Assembly: GCF_033958435.1 (NCBI RefSeq)
Contig: NC_134137.1
Location: forward strand, 175,039,501-175,103,500
Length of the DNA stretch: 64,000 bases
Source: Carettochelys insculpta
Lineage: Eukaryota > Chordata > Testudines > Carettochelyidae
Direction of reading: 5' to 3'
How positions within the stretch are numbered: the stretch's first letter is position 1; each line of letters opens with the position of its first letter. The notes under the pieces are model-generated. The model was not told the origin of the DNA. It searched no databases and worked only from the letters and a program-made list of their open reading frames with translations. Shown here one piece after another: positions 12,309-25,625 of the stretch. The position numbers and the translations under genes are program-made.

Positions 12309-14215
12309 GTCACAAGCATGTTGTCACATGTCCCAGCAAAGCCTGATTCTATTCACCTAGGGTAATTGTATTTAATGGAGGAGTAAAGTACTGTTAGGTT
12401 TTCTCATCTTCATCCAAACATCATGGAGAAGGACTTGCAAGTGGGTTCAGTGCATGGGCTACTAAACTTTAACAATGAATTTAGAAGCCTGCTTCATAGC
12501 CTATGATATTTAAATAGAGGTTGCTAATTAGTATAAGACACCTTCCAATGCGTACCTGCCCTTTAAGATGTCCTGGGGGTTATATTAGATTTAAAATAGG
12601 TTTTTAAAATCAAAAGTAAACTTGGATCATGGAAAGGTTACACAGCACAGGGAAAAGGCAATAATATGTACTCCATGCTTTTGATTTTTAGGAAAAGAAT
12701 GGAGTCAAGAGTGATATATCTACTGTTATTTGAAAAGATGAAACAATTGTGTATTGAGTTGTATAACCAAGCCTAGCCATGCTACTAGAAACTCTACAGC
12801 AAACACTCACTACAACAATGGGATGGGTTCTGATGTCACTCCAGTTAATTCACCTCCTTGAGGAGCCACAGCTAGGTCAAAGGGAGAATTCTTCCATCCA
12901 CCTACAGCTGTCTATACTGACGGTTAGGCCAGCTTAACATCATTACACAGGGATATGGATTTTTCACAACTCCAAGTGTTGTAGCTAAATAGATCTAGCT
13001 TTTTAATTCAGGACTGGCCTAAGAATCAATAAATGAAATTTACCAAGGATCTACCAGTTGTGATCTGCTTTCAAGCTCTGGACTCAGAGTTCCAAAGCAA
13101 GGAAGCTTGTGACATATGAGGGCAGAGCATAGAATTTTGTGAATTGTCTCAGATTTATAGGTCACTAGTGTTAAACTTAGTGTGGACATGTCCAAAAGGG
13201 TTTTAATCATTCACATCTGTAGGTAAGTTTGAAGGTCCTAATGAAATTAAGCCATGTCATAAAATGCTTATGAATTAAGATAATGTATTTACCTCTTTAT
13301 AATTGACAGGTGTATTGCTTTTTTTGTGGAATAAATGTTGTTACCAGAACTCCAGTGTATGGTATAAAGACTTGCAATTAACAAATTGTTGCATTTAGTT
13401 ACGGTAGTAGTCTTATTTTTATGACCTAGTTGTTGTTGCAGCTACTATTAGCAGAATTATTAATTTATTGGGTTTTGATATTGTGCATGGAACTTTACAA
13501 AACCTAGAAGAAAACATGGTTACTGCACGAGGATCTTGTGAAATGTTTCTACTTTACTGACACTTCACAGCTGAGAAGTATAGTATTCTGGGGTCTTTTC
13601 TGCTTAATTAAGGAGAAACCTCTCATCTGCTTTACTTCTCAGGGTTTGGCAGTGTACTTACAGTATGATTACTGCATACAAATGACTAATTAAATCTTCA
13701 TGAATAATGTTGCCTGTTCAAGGGAAGTAGATGTCTCCAAGAATTGGTAATGGGAAGAGAGACACTTCTGTATCACAAAAGAACTTGATCCTGTGTCCAT
13801 TAAAGTCAATGTTAAAGTTACCGTTGACTTCACTAGGAATGAATCAGCATGTCATGCTCTGTGTGAGAGGAGTTGTTGGTTTTCTTCTGGTTTTTGGAAA
13901 ACAAATGTGTGTCTCAGAAACATAGCCATTCTGTTGTACTATTATCAGCATTCTCATCAGAAGAGCTGCGGGGTGGATGACTATAGAACGTAAGCTATCA
14001 AGGCAAGACCTCTGAAACATGTCTGAGGCATGCTAACAGGATACTGTATTGAAACTGTTCTTGCAATTCTGTGTCTGTTTTGTGGGTGAATAGTGGCCTT
14101 CTGTTTTTCTTTTGAAAAGTAAAGCACTAAATTCAACTATCCAAAGAGAAAGGTGAGAGGAGAAGTGAGGAGAAAGAGCAGTCACATTTTTCTGACTCAA
14201 CAAAAGTTTTTTTAG

Positions 14216-14240
14216 TTTTTGTTTGTTTGTTTGTTTGTTT
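14216..14240 (+). repeat. (GTTT)n simple repeat
   Basis: Five to six GTTT units lie in a T-rich tract about 220 bp upstream of the DSCAM exon at 14462. Confidence 0.9.
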
Positions 14241-14358
14241 TTCTTTTTTCGAAGCAAACAAGTCAATTCTGATTCATATGATGCTGGTAAGTCAATAAGA
14301 TGTCATTTTAAGCGTGAAAGATCAACCTTATGATGAAGTAGATTCATTGAAGTCATAG

Positions 14359-14799
<441 letters not shown>

Positions 14800-15189
14800 T
14801 GAGTATTTCACTGTATACGCAGCATGGTAGACAGGGCAATATATATCATAATGAAAGAAGAAAACTTTCACATTTAAGGGGAGCTCAAAGTGAAGAATGA
14901 CTTTTTATCATAACCAATTTTATATTTTGTTTAAATTTATCCTCCTATATGCAGACAAATTAAAGAGAATGGCATAGTAATAACATTTCACTGATCTCAA
15001 AGCAAAGCTGCAAAAATAATTGAAATTGGTTCCACATAGACATGAGACCTTTTCAGGGAAGTCATGGAGGAATGGTACTCTTCCCTTGATGTCTGTGCTT
15101 ACAGAATTACAACTGTCTGAAACTGGAAAAACACAAAATGTGAAAAATACCAGGAGAGCAGGCCACCACAGATGACTGATACCATAAGT

Positions 15190-15310
15190 GCGGGAACTAG
15201 GTGTGCAGTGCACTCCGAGGTGTGAAGCAGTCTCTAAAATATATAGGGTTTACAATTTGGTTCAAAGGCACATATCCCGCCTCACTGCACAAATTGTTTT
15301 GGCACTCTTG
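15190..15310 (+). repeat. SINE-like dispersed repeat, copy 2
   Basis: A diverged copy of the repeat at 4750-4885, sharing GGGTTTACAATTTGGTTCAA and a terminal AAATTGTTTTGGCACTC. Confidence 0.45.
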
Positions 15311-16164
15311 CCTGACAATGGAATATGGAGCCTTCCCTCATAGATCACTAACTTACATCTATCGCAACTTGTCTGGTGGGTGCCTATTGGATTTAGTCCA
15401 GCTCTTAGAAGGCAAGAAATTCTATCTTTTGTAAAATCCTTATCAATTATTTTATCCAATGCATATGTACACACATGGTGTTATGCAGGCAAATATGTTG
15501 CAATCCCTTCTCTGAAGAGTTTACAGTCTAGGTTAAACAATACATGACATGATACAAGGACCAATGCCATAAGTGAAGAAGTATTTACACAGTAAAAAGG
15601 TTCTTTATTTACAGCATGTGCTATATGTAACTTCATTTTCTAATAAGTTTGTTCAGTAGGCTGGGTTGGTGTTGAGGCTCTCTATTGGGTGTACTGTCCT
15701 TAAATAAATATTAAATACTACTGATTGAAAAAAGGGGATTTTGGAGAAGAGAAGCAAGCCTAGAAAACAGTGGTGGGCAGGTTGCTCCATGAGCAGGAAG
15801 TAGAATGGGGAGAAACATGGGGAGGGGCTTGTGGCTGAATGATGCAAGAAGAAAGTGGAAATACCCAGAAAAATGAAGAAAAGAAATTAGGATAGTCTGG
15901 GCAGGGAATTACCCAGGCATTCAGAAGGATAAGGGGGGATGGGTAGAGGAAATTCTTCAGTGGCGAAAATGACTGATTCCCACACACAGAAAGCACAGAT
16001 TCAGGAGTGATGATCACTTGGGATATGAGAATCTACAGAAACCAAGAATTTATGGGGGGGGCGTTTCTTGCTTTGCTCAGGGGAATTATCCACATTTCAC
16101 AGTTCAAGGAATATTATAATCTGCCCCTTCTGGTCAGTCAATAAATTCCGTGGACAGATCGTTT

Positions 16165-16710
16165 ATCATAGAATCATAGAATCACAGAGCTGGAAGGAAC
16201 CTCAAGAGATCATCTAGTCCAGCCCCCTGCTCCAAGCAGGATCAACGCCAACTAAGTCATCCCAGCCAGGACTTTGTCAAGCTGGGACTTAAAAACCTCT
16301 AGGGATGGAGATTCCACCACCTCCCTAGGCAACACATTCCAATGGTTCACCACCCGCCTAGTGAAGCAGTTTTTCCTAATATCCAACCAACTTCTGTCCT
16401 TTTGTAACTTCAGACTATTGCTCCTTGTTCTGCCAGCTGTCACCACTGAGAACAGTTTCTCTCCATCACTTTTAGAGTTCCCCTTCAGGAAGTCGAAGAC
16501 TTCTATAAAATCACGCCTAAGTCTTCTCTTCTGCAAACTAAATAAGCCCAAATCCCTCAGACTCTCCTCATAGGTCATGTGCTCCAGACCCTCAATCATT
16601 TTCATTGCCCTCTGCTGAACCTGCTCCAGCACATCCATATCATTTCTATACTGGGGGGGCCCAAAACTGGACACAATACTCCAAATGTAGCCTCACCAGT
16701 GCTGAATAGT
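16165..16710 (-). mobile_element. CR1 LINE, 5'-truncated 3' end with ORF2 C-terminus
   Basis: Read on the minus strand this is the end of CR1 ORF2: [47 protein letters not shown] and S-L-E-V-F-K. About 70 nt of 3' UTR follow, ending in repeated ATTCTATGA at 16165-16190, the hallmark CR1 3' end. The frame 16252-16674 is open, so the copy is fairly young, but the reverse transcriptase and endonuclease domains are missing and it cannot be autonomous. Confidence 0.92.
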
Positions 16711-17079
16711 TTCAGTATTCCAAATAAATTATTTACGATGATTTAATATTGTAAATGTTCTAATCTATTCTAAACAATGTAGATGCTCCCTGAGGGACAC
16801 CAGCGCTAAAATTCAGTCCCCGCACTTGATCGGAAAGACCCTCAGTTTAAGATCTCAGCAGTTCCCCTCCAGTGATTTAAAGATTTGAAGTCAGCACTAA
16901 GGCCACCCGTTAAATTGGTTTGAATTCACACCCATTTTCTTGCTAAATTTTAACTTCCTGTTGTGTTAAGGAGAGGAGATGTGTCACGTTACAGGGTAAG
17001 TAGATTTAATAAGCTGGAGCAGTGCTGTAAGTTCCAGTGGCCCAACATGAAAATGACTAACTCTAGGTTTTAGTCCAGG

Positions 17080-17930
17080 ATTTTTTTACTCAAACTCATG
17101 GGTAGGTCATGGGTAGTAAACAAAATTTCACAGCCTGTCACCTGCCATAACGTGTACTGTATATCCCTGAATAAACCTTGAGTGCTCTGTGATAGGAGGC
17201 ACTCTGGGAGCATTGCTGGTGTCCAGCAGGGGCAGGGGGAACAGATACTCTAGAGGAGTGACGGTTTATGGCACCGGGGCCCCCACTGGTGCTGGGGGGA
17301 GGCAGCCTGGGACCCTGCTGCTGTTTCAGTGGCAGGGGGAAGGGATGCAGTGTCCCAAGACCATCACTGTTGCTGGGTGGGGCATGGTGGTCTGAGATTG
17401 CCCCAGCAGTGCTAGATGCACTGGGCACTGCAGAAGTCATGAAGGTCTCAGAAAGTCAGAGAAGCTGTGACTTCTGTGGCATATCCTCAGCCTTAATGAT
17501 GGCCCATGCAGTGGCACTGGAACTATTTGGAGAAGGGAGGCTCTGACCTCCACACCCCTCTCCACCCCAGGCTGGGGGGTCACACTTTGAGTTACCAGCT
17601 TTCCCAGATTGGACGGACTGAATGCTATTGCCAGAAGTGGCATCCAGTCTGGGAGAGCTAGCAACCTAGTCACAGCTGGAGGTAGATATGGAGTCTTGGG
17701 CTTGCAGCAGGACCCAGAGTGGTAGTGCAGCCTCCAGGGAAAGTGGCCTGACCCCACGGACATCGGCTGAGGCTGGCTGAGCTGGTAGAACCCTGGAGGG
17801 GCCACCCAGCAGCTGGACACCAGGCTGGTGGACCCAGTGGCAGGGCAAGCCCCTGAGCACGGGGAAGCTGGGTGGAAAACCATTGGTTGTTGCAGCACTC
17901 CCTGCACCACTGCTTCCCACACCTAAGTGC
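17080..17930. repeat. GC-rich block, probable core of a non-autonomous DNA transposon
   Basis: GC-rich, CAG/CTG-rich sequence surrounded by AT-rich intron. Outer words TTTCACAGCCTGTCACCTGCC (17127) and AGCTGTGACTTCTGTG (17463, inside) resemble ends of a turtle DNA transposon I recall, but no clear terminal inverted repeat pair or duplication was found. The open frames on both strands are compositional. Confidence 0.35.
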
Positions 17931-19371
17931 CTTTGGATAATAAATGTTTCTTAACATGGAGGGCTTTCAATGATGCTTTATCACCTGAGGTGTGACAAAA
18001 CATAGCCTGAGACAAGGTATGGAATTATAAGGAGTTGCGTTACTGAGTACTAGTAGGCAGATAAATATTCCCAGTGTTCACATTGCTAAGGTGTGATTCA
18101 AGTGACATTTTTTTTTCAATCATTTAAATCTTTAGAAATTCTGAGAATGTTATGAAAAACTGAAATCTGATCAATGAAAGACATCCTTTTGCACCTGGTA
18201 GCAGGCTGGGGAAATAAAAATGACAACATGTTTAGATTTGCTAGAAGGAAACATTTGAAGGTGCATACCTTGAAAATGCTCTTTGATTCTGTTCTTTTCA
18301 TTTAATGTCATTCTTTTCCAAGATCACATCTGCCTGTCTGTTTCCATGGTATTTTTCTTTTCCTCTGTCTCTTGTCCCACATAATTTTCTGTAACCTATG
18401 CCTTATTCTTCCTAATTTCTGATTTCACCTTTCAATCAAACTTCTGTAACCCTCCTGCAGCCAATTTATGGTTATAGGGAGCCGCATAAATAATAGCTAT
18501 TATTAAAAATAAACCCAAGAGAGTTTGGATTAAAAATAGAATGTATTTGGAATGTACCGGACATTCCACACTAGATTATGACAACTGAATATTTTCAGAG
18601 ACTTGAAATATTGAGGCTAAACTCCCTGATGATGCAAGCTCCTTTTCATTAGAGCAAGCCAATAGCTATAGATAGGTGCATAAGATAAGTTGCTGTATAG
18701 CACAAGTATTAGGCAGTCAGTGAGTCACAGATTTTGCAATATTTGGGGCTGACATTCAGAGCACTCAGGACCTTAGCTAATCATTCCTTAGTCTATTGTT
18801 CCTACTCATGCAGACAAAACCTTCAGGCTCAATCCTGAAAACCCTGTGAGAGGCTGAACACTCTCTATTTCCTATTATTTTTTTGATTTATAGGAAAATA
18901 GCATCTCACAATAGAGGTCAGTACCTTGCAGGATTAAGCCCTTTAATCAGTGAGGCTGACTCATTCAATAAAAAGCATTTGAGCCAGTAGGTTAAGCCAC
19001 TGAAAATGACTAATGGAGAGCAATGAAGGATTTGGGGACCCAGTTGAAAGAAGAGAGTGAGAGAGGCAGAGTAGACCATTTTCAGTTTTGATTAAATCTA
19101 TATTCAGGGATCTGAATACTAGAATCATGCCTCATTCCTCTCCAGCTCAGCTCCATTCAGAAAATATCACTTCAATCCAAATATTTGAATATTTACTTAT
19201 CCTTATAAAGACAGCTGCAAATAACCCTGCCAGGTTGGCATCTTACATGGGAATTCAATTTGGAAAGCTCATCACACATGAAGGCAGACTTAAAATTTGA
19301 TCTTTTATAACACTAGATATGGGAATAAGGACAGCATTTCCAGAACCTCTCCACTTTAAATGCAACTCCAA

Positions 19372-19830
19372 GGCTATGTTTACAACTTGCCACAAACTTC
19401 AAAGGGGGCATGGTAATCAGGCTGAGGGAAAATTACTAATGAAGTTCTGTTGTGAATGTGCAGCACTTCATTAGGCTAGTTCTCCCCCCCAGCAACTTCG
19501 AAGTTTCAGACTTCGAAGTGCCAGCATGCCATATACCTGTGGGCATGTCGAAGTAAAGTAAAGTGCCTTTACTCCCCTTTACTGCCCGGCTGCTCCTTTG
19601 ACAAAACAGGTACCTGGAAGCACAAGAGAGAGGGCTGTCCGTTGTTGTGGATGCCCTGTCTGTTGAGAGAGGCGCCCTGGGGGCATTTACACAGCCGTTT
19701 TGTTGACAGAAATCTGTCAACAAAGGTGTGATGCCTCAAGGTTTTTTCGCTGTGAGCGAAAGTGCTGAGTGTTGTCGACACACTGCCAACAAAACCCATT
19801 TTGTGTATGAACTCTAGTGTAACCATAACC
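19372..19830. mobile_element. Harbinger-type MITE, 459 bp, diverged ends
   Basis: The left end GGCTATGTTTACAACTTG and the reverse complement of the right end, GGTTATGGTTACACTAGAG, agree in the GGYTATG-TTACA core. Inside are the words CTTCGAAGT, CAACTTCGAAGT and GTTGTCGACA / TTGTCAACAAA, typical of this group of turtle elements. No convincing 3-bp duplication remains (CAA against ACG). No coding capacity. Confidence 0.65.
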
Positions 19831-21249
19831 ACGGGTTTAGTGGGAGAAATTTTAGATTTCTTGCTGGTTTTGTCTATATTAACATAGTATTTTTTTTTCA
19901 CTTGCTCATAATGGTCAGTTGCATATTTTAGAACATTGACCAAAAGCAAATTGCTGCACCGTACCTTCTACTCCGTAGGTTTCAAAGTGCATGAGACTGT
20001 TTTCTGGTTCTCCTCCTGGCTGGTCCAAGAGTGGGATTAATAGAATCTTCTTGTTAATCATTGCACTACAATGCCTTGACTTGTTGCCATTCTGCATGCA
20101 CAGAACACCCTATAGATTTTGCAGACCTTGCCAACTCAGAGGACAAAATCTAACTTGGTCTTTGAGTCTAGGGCATTTTGCATCAGGCATGGTCATACTG
20201 CACAGTGTGTCCCTATGGCATTGTCGTGTGCTAGAATGAAAGTTAAAAGAACAAGGAAGTACAAAAGACAGTGTGATATGTGTTAGATGTGGTTAGATGT
20301 CGGGCCTGACAAGGGTGGCTGATACCAACAATCACTGTGTCACAGATCCTCACTGTCCAACATCTTCACAGTATTAACAACCTATGATACCTGGAAAAGC
20401 ATGACAAAATATTATTAGTAGTGAGCTTAATATCGCCCTCACTGCCAAAAAGCCTGGAAAGTCGCCTAACTGTAAGAGACTGATGGATAAATTAAATGAA
20501 AGCAATTGGAAATTGAAAATACAGAGACTTTTACTGCTTGATCAAAAATGTCAGACTAGCATAGGCTGATAGTGGCTTAAATAAATCAATTAACATTTCA
20601 TGGTGATCCAGTCATCTGTGTGAGAAGTTGATAGGTTTTTACATCACATATTGCACTCCCCTTGCCACTGTTGGGCAGTCTTACGGTTATGGAGACAGAA
20701 TTATCATTTCAGTATAAGCCATACCTCTGCAGGTCAGGACTGAGGCACTTTGCGTATCAGAGTTAGGCAATTTCCCCTGCTAATGCCCATGGTCTACTTG
20801 GGAAACTGATAAATGAGTTAGTCCTTCATTCTCCAGAGCTGTCACTCAGCATTTGCTTTGAAAAACTTGGCTTAGGAAGTTGAAGCTAAAATATTCAGAT
20901 TGGAAATAAGATACACATTTTTAATGGTGTGAGTAATTAACCACTGGAGCAGTTTACCAGGCGTCATGGTGACTTCTGCCTCATTGTCAGTTTTGAAATC
21001 AAGATTGGATGTTTGTCTAAAACATGTGCTCAGGTATTATTTTAGCAAAGTGTTATGGCCCTCAGGTTCTATACAAGAGATCAGGCTAGACAATCCCAGT
21101 GGTGTCTGTGGCCTTGGAATATATGAGGTTGAAATGGACGTGCCCCGCTCTTGTCTTCCACTGACCCACCAATGATTTTTTTATTTTAAATGAAAGATAA
21201 GAGGAGATAATTGTAATCATTGTGAGGGGTGGTTTATGCCACACACAGC

Positions 21250-21960
21250 CTGAGCAAGTGAAAAGGGGCAATTATGCTGTGACAAACAGCACCTGGAAAA
21301 GAATCAGGGCTGATTGGGCCTAACGGTTGATGAAGCGTAGCTTGGGAAAGAGTTGACAAAGAGAGGAAGTTGGTGGTCAGAGGAGACTGTAGGGAACAAC
21401 TCTACTGTCTCTCCCAAGAGAGGAGTTGGCAAAAGACAGCAAAGACTCGGGAGTGAGGGAATAAATCCTGGGATCCTCCCTGGGAAAACAATCTCTGGCA
21501 ACAACCCAAGAGAGGCTGAAGCAGCCACAGTGAATGGCAGAGGTTCCAGTGGGAACCCAGGCCTGGGCCAGAAGAAAGAGAAGAGAAAGTAAGAAAGAGC
21601 CCAATAAAAACAGTGACAGGGCTTGGGATTGCTTAGACCACGGTTCCTAGACATAGAGTGCCTCAGCTGGATACCCACAGCAGAGGACAGGTCTGAGTTT
21701 CCTTACTGGCCCCTGCGGAAGTGACATAAACTAGACAGTGGAATAGATTACGTGAGACAAATCATCCAGTGGGTCTTGGATACGCTGGAAGGGGAAAACT
21801 CTAGTGACCTGGGAAGAGGCCAAACCATTGAAAGAAAGCCATTGAGTCTGGAGAGAGTGAGAGACAGGGAGAGAACTGAAGGAGAGTACATCAGCCTGGT
21901 TGAGTGCTAATCCCCAGGCATCCCAGCAGTGAACAGGGAACCCAGGGCATCAATCATAAA
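21250..21960. repeat. Purine-rich unassigned block, possible LTR-derived sequence
   Basis: A 700-bp stretch rich in GAGAG, AGGAAG and GGGAAC words with one AATAAA (about 21603), between AT-rich flanks. It reminds me of untranslated parts of reptile LTR retroelements, but I found no paired LTR, primer-binding site or coding remnant, so the class stays open. Confidence 0.25.
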
Positions 21961-22479
21961 GTTGCTGTTTTCTGCTTTAAAAATATTTATACAAAATTGA
22001 GTTATCACAACAATTTTTCTTCCTGAGATAAATATACCAGTCATGGAGCTTATTAAAAACACAGTTCTGTTATTGTCATTTGAAATCTTGTAATAGCCAC
22101 CGCTAACATGCCTCTTATTATTTTTTCTCCTTCCTTCATACTGATTGAGGAAGTGAGAAAGGCAATACTGGTGAACAGTATTTTGATATCAGGTGTTCTT
22201 TTAGGTCAACTTGACTGACACATTTACCTCTCATCTGCATCCCTGTGTTGGAGCGTGTACCCCACACAGCTCCTGAATGCCAATCAAAACACCTGGCAGC
22301 ACTTGTAAGAAAAAACAAAAGAAAAAAAACCAAAACACCTGGCATAATTGATAATGAAGCCCACCTGTGGAGGGGCTGGGTGATGATTACAAAGCCAGGA
22401 AGTTAGGAACAGAAGGGACTGCCAGACGAGAGCGTTTGCAGTCACGTTCTGGGAATAGAGAAGGCTTGAGGAGGAATTC

Positions 22480-23027
22480 CTCTTTATTCGGCACTGGTGA
22501 GGCCACATCTGGAATATTGTGTCTAGTTTTGGGCCCCCCAGTATAAAAAGGATGTGAATTTGCTGGAGCAGGTTCAGCGAAGGGCAACAAAAATGATTAA
22601 GGGTCTGGAGCACAAGACCTAAGAGGATAGGCTGAGGGATTTGGGCTTGTTTAGTTTACAGAAGAGAAGACTTAGAGGTGATTTAATAGCAGCCTTCAAC
22701 TTCCTGAAGGGGAGCTCTAAAAAGGAGGGTGAGAAACTGTTCTCAGTGGTGTCAGATGGCAGAACAAGGAGTAATGGTCAGAAGTTGGAGAGGGAAAGGT
22801 GTAGGTTAGATATTAGGAAAAACTACTTCACCAGGCAGGTGGTGAAGCATTGGAATGCGTTGCCTAGAGAGGTGGTGGATTCTCCATCCCTTGAGGTTTT
22901 TAAGTCTTGGCTGGACAAGGTCCTGGCTGGGATGACTTAGTGGGGGTTGATCCTGCTTGAAGCAGGGGGCTGGATTAGATGACCTCCCGAGGTCCCTTCC
23001 AGCCCTATGATTCTGTGATTCTGTGAA
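22480..23027 (+). mobile_element. CR1 LINE, 5'-truncated 3' end with ORF2 C-terminus
   Basis: The translation carries [32 protein letters not shown] and [13 protein letters not shown], followed by the CR1 3' UTR and the tail CTATGATTCTGTGATTCTG. It is the same subfamily as the minus-strand copy at 16165-16710, and both copies begin near the same CR1 position (ATTCRGCACTGGTGAGGC). A TAA just upstream of the block (22620) interrupts the frame. Confidence 0.92.
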
Positions 23028-23039
23028 GCCCAGGGCAGG

Positions 23040-23480
23040 GCCCTTAGAGTCTTAGCACTGAAAAAAGTGTCATCTTAAAAAGGTTGTGAGGACACTGACC
23101 TGGGAAAGAATGGGCAGGAAAGAGCCAAGGGAAATGGGAGCAAGGAGTGGCACTATGCAGACCTTGCCAGCTTGCAACAGGGTCCCATGGCTGGAACTCA
23201 CAATAGTGGAAGGGCCGAGTTCCCCGAGCTGTCACTGGCAAGGTGGTGTGTGTCTGCAGTCAGGCCCAAAGACTTTCTTGTGAGGACACTGAACAGCTTT
23301 TATGTTGCGCTTCCTGTTACTCTGGAAGCAGTGGACTGAATCAAGAGCTGGTCAGAGGGCTGAGGTACAAGAAGAAAGACTATTGCAGCAATGGATTAAC
23401 CATCAACTGGGGTCACCAGGCTGAAAGACAACTGCAATACAACCCCTGGCCAGACGGGGCACCCTGTGGTGAGTGACTAC
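23040..23480. repeat. Unassigned moderately GC-rich sequence next to CR1
   Basis: A duplicated word (TTGTGAGGACACTGA at 23082 and CTTGTGAGGACACTGAAC at 23277, about 195 bp apart) suggests repeat-derived sequence. It resembles internal sequence of a common turtle element in my memory, but no ends or protein remnant could be placed. Confidence 0.25.
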
Positions 23481-23987
23481 CTTCACCTCCCCTCATCAGC
23501 AGAAGTCATAATGGAATGAAATAGATTTAGTGTCATTTCGGTGGAGGGTGGAGGCAGAGTTATGGCTCAGCCTGTTCCTCAGAGCTCCTTTTTGACTTGC
23601 TTCTTGATGTCAGGCTTCTCACCTAGCACTCCCCGTCCAGAGTGGAGGCTTTCTGAGGGATGGAATCCTGCCTGTCCTCCATCTCTTTTTTGGCCATGTG
23701 AGGAGCTACTCATGATCAAGGTTTCAGTTATGCATGTGTAACCCAGAGGCACTGAGACCACTGACAAGGTGCTCCACATCTGGGTTACACATATTATCCA
23801 AACCCTCTGGTTTCAATACGCTTACCTGTCCAAATAGTCTCTAAAATGGCCTTTATCAATAGCAACTTTTGTAAGGTCTTTGGTTTCTAATGAATTCAGT
23901 GCTAGGTGTGCCTAGTGGAAGACTGAGGGCTGGTATACTCTGGCATAATGATGTCAATTAGGGATATGATTCTTTTGGAAACATAAA

Positions 23988-24160
23988 TTGCCCAGGGAGG
24001 TAATGGAATCTCCATCGCTGGAGATGTTTAAGAGCAGGTTAGAGAGACATCTATCAGGGATAGATGGTTCTTGGGCCATCCATGGCGAGGTAGGGGACTG
24101 GACTTAATGACCTCTTGAGGTCCTTTCCAGTTCTCGTGTTTTATGAGTCTATGATTCTAT
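23988..24160 (+). mobile_element. CR1 LINE 3' end fragment, different subfamily
   Basis: TTGCCCAGGGAGGTAATGGA, GGGGACTGGACTTAATGACC and TCTTGAGGTCCTTTCCAGTT, then TATGAGTCTATGATTCTAT, are the last 170 bp of a CR1 element. The middle word GATGGTTCTTGGGCCATCCATGG differs from the copies at 16165 and 22480, so it belongs to another subfamily. Confidence 0.85.
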
Positions 24161-24187
24161 ACCTTTGCCAATGAAATCCCCAGTAAA

Positions 24188-24300
24188 GGTGCAGCTACAC
24201 TAGCATAAAACTATCTTATACCGGCATATGTTATTCCACGTACCAAACCTCAATAATTTATGCCAGTATAACTGCATCTACACCACGAGGTTTAGCCACT
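24188..24300. repeat. Possible DNA-transposon fragment
   Basis: GGTGCAGCTACACTAGCATA and GCCAGTATAACTGCATCTACACC are familiar words of a turtle MITE with GTAGA/TCTAC ends. The piece is short and its termini are unclear. Confidence 0.35.
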
Positions 24301-25625
24301 TTAAGTATTGCAGCACAGGGAAAGCGGCAAAATTTTTAAGTGAGGACAAGTCTGTGAGATGCAGAATGCAATCACTTCTGTGAAATTATCGCTTATAAAG
24401 GCCTCCAAGCAGAGAGTGAAAAGTAACTGCTGCATGAGGAGTGCTGCTTTATGAGCTCAAGCCAGAGGTGAAAGTTAAAGACCAGCCTGGGCGCTGATCT
24501 TATCTTCCAGCTTCATACAGTGTGGATAAAAACAAGCTACCCAGCACAAGGAGGGGGAAAATGAAGTATACAGTAAAAAAGTTCAAAGGGTTCGTTCTTT
24601 TCAAGCATTAGCCCTGCAACTTGGGCAAAAGAGATTTGAACTGGTATGTGATAAATTCAAGGTTCCTGGAGCTGGGGGCTCAGTTTTCTGGCAAAGATTA
24701 GAGTGCAGCATGAAGGAAAAATCTCTTTTGAAACTCAGTTTCTGCGGTAAAGTGGCTGGCATCCAGGATACAGCAGCAGCAGCTGAACCTGATATGAACT
24801 CAGCCATTGGAAATATATTAATGACTCTGAGGCTTAACTCAGGAGTAGTGCTGACTTGAGAAAATGGATATTTTATGCCCACTTTTTTCCTCTGTCTTGT
24901 GTTTTTGCATTGGTTGAAACAAGACTTAAATCCCAGCCATGGAACCCGACACCAGAATCAAAACTAAATTTCCTTAAAGATTCAGGGTGTTTGAATCTGG
25001 CATGTTGCTTCAAGTCCACCTCTAAGCAGAAATCTGTATACTATTAATAAATCATGTAGATGCAGGTTGTATGATCTTAAATTACCCTTTATTATTACAA
25101 CAGGTTAGAGAGTTGATGAAACTGGTTGGAATAGCATTGGGTTTCATTCTGCTTTTTTGAACTCCATGTGAAAAATTGCACTGGTATAATCACCCTATTT
25201 TTCATCAAAAATTGGGCCAAATTTGCCACTGACATATCTGAGACAGTCACTCACACTTAATGCAAAGCGAGAGAAAAGTATTGGTAAAAAGCTACCCAAT
25301 CAGAATGACAGGATTTCACACCCACGGGGCAGAAATGGGAATGACTGCATGAGGTGAAAAGCAATAGAGAATCAGGCTCAGCGTTTCTATTTTGTGAAGG
25401 GGCCTGCAGTTACCACTCATTAGCTTCAAGAGATATCCTCAGAAGTATTACGTACTTCTGTACAGTCCATATACAATGTCCTTGGATTTGCAATGCTAAT
25501 TTTATTCTCCCCAACCTGCACAAATGTTATAAGAAGATATTTGGCAGTTGTCCCAGAATTCTGACTAAAAGATGTAAAAAAAGATGATTTTGGGAACATG
25601 AAAATATCCATACTGCATCTCGCTG

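Noticed and set aside
21250..23480. An LTR retrotransposon spanning the purine-rich block and the sequence after the CR1 copy
   Set aside because: No paired LTRs, no tRNA primer site, no gag or pol remnant could be pointed to.
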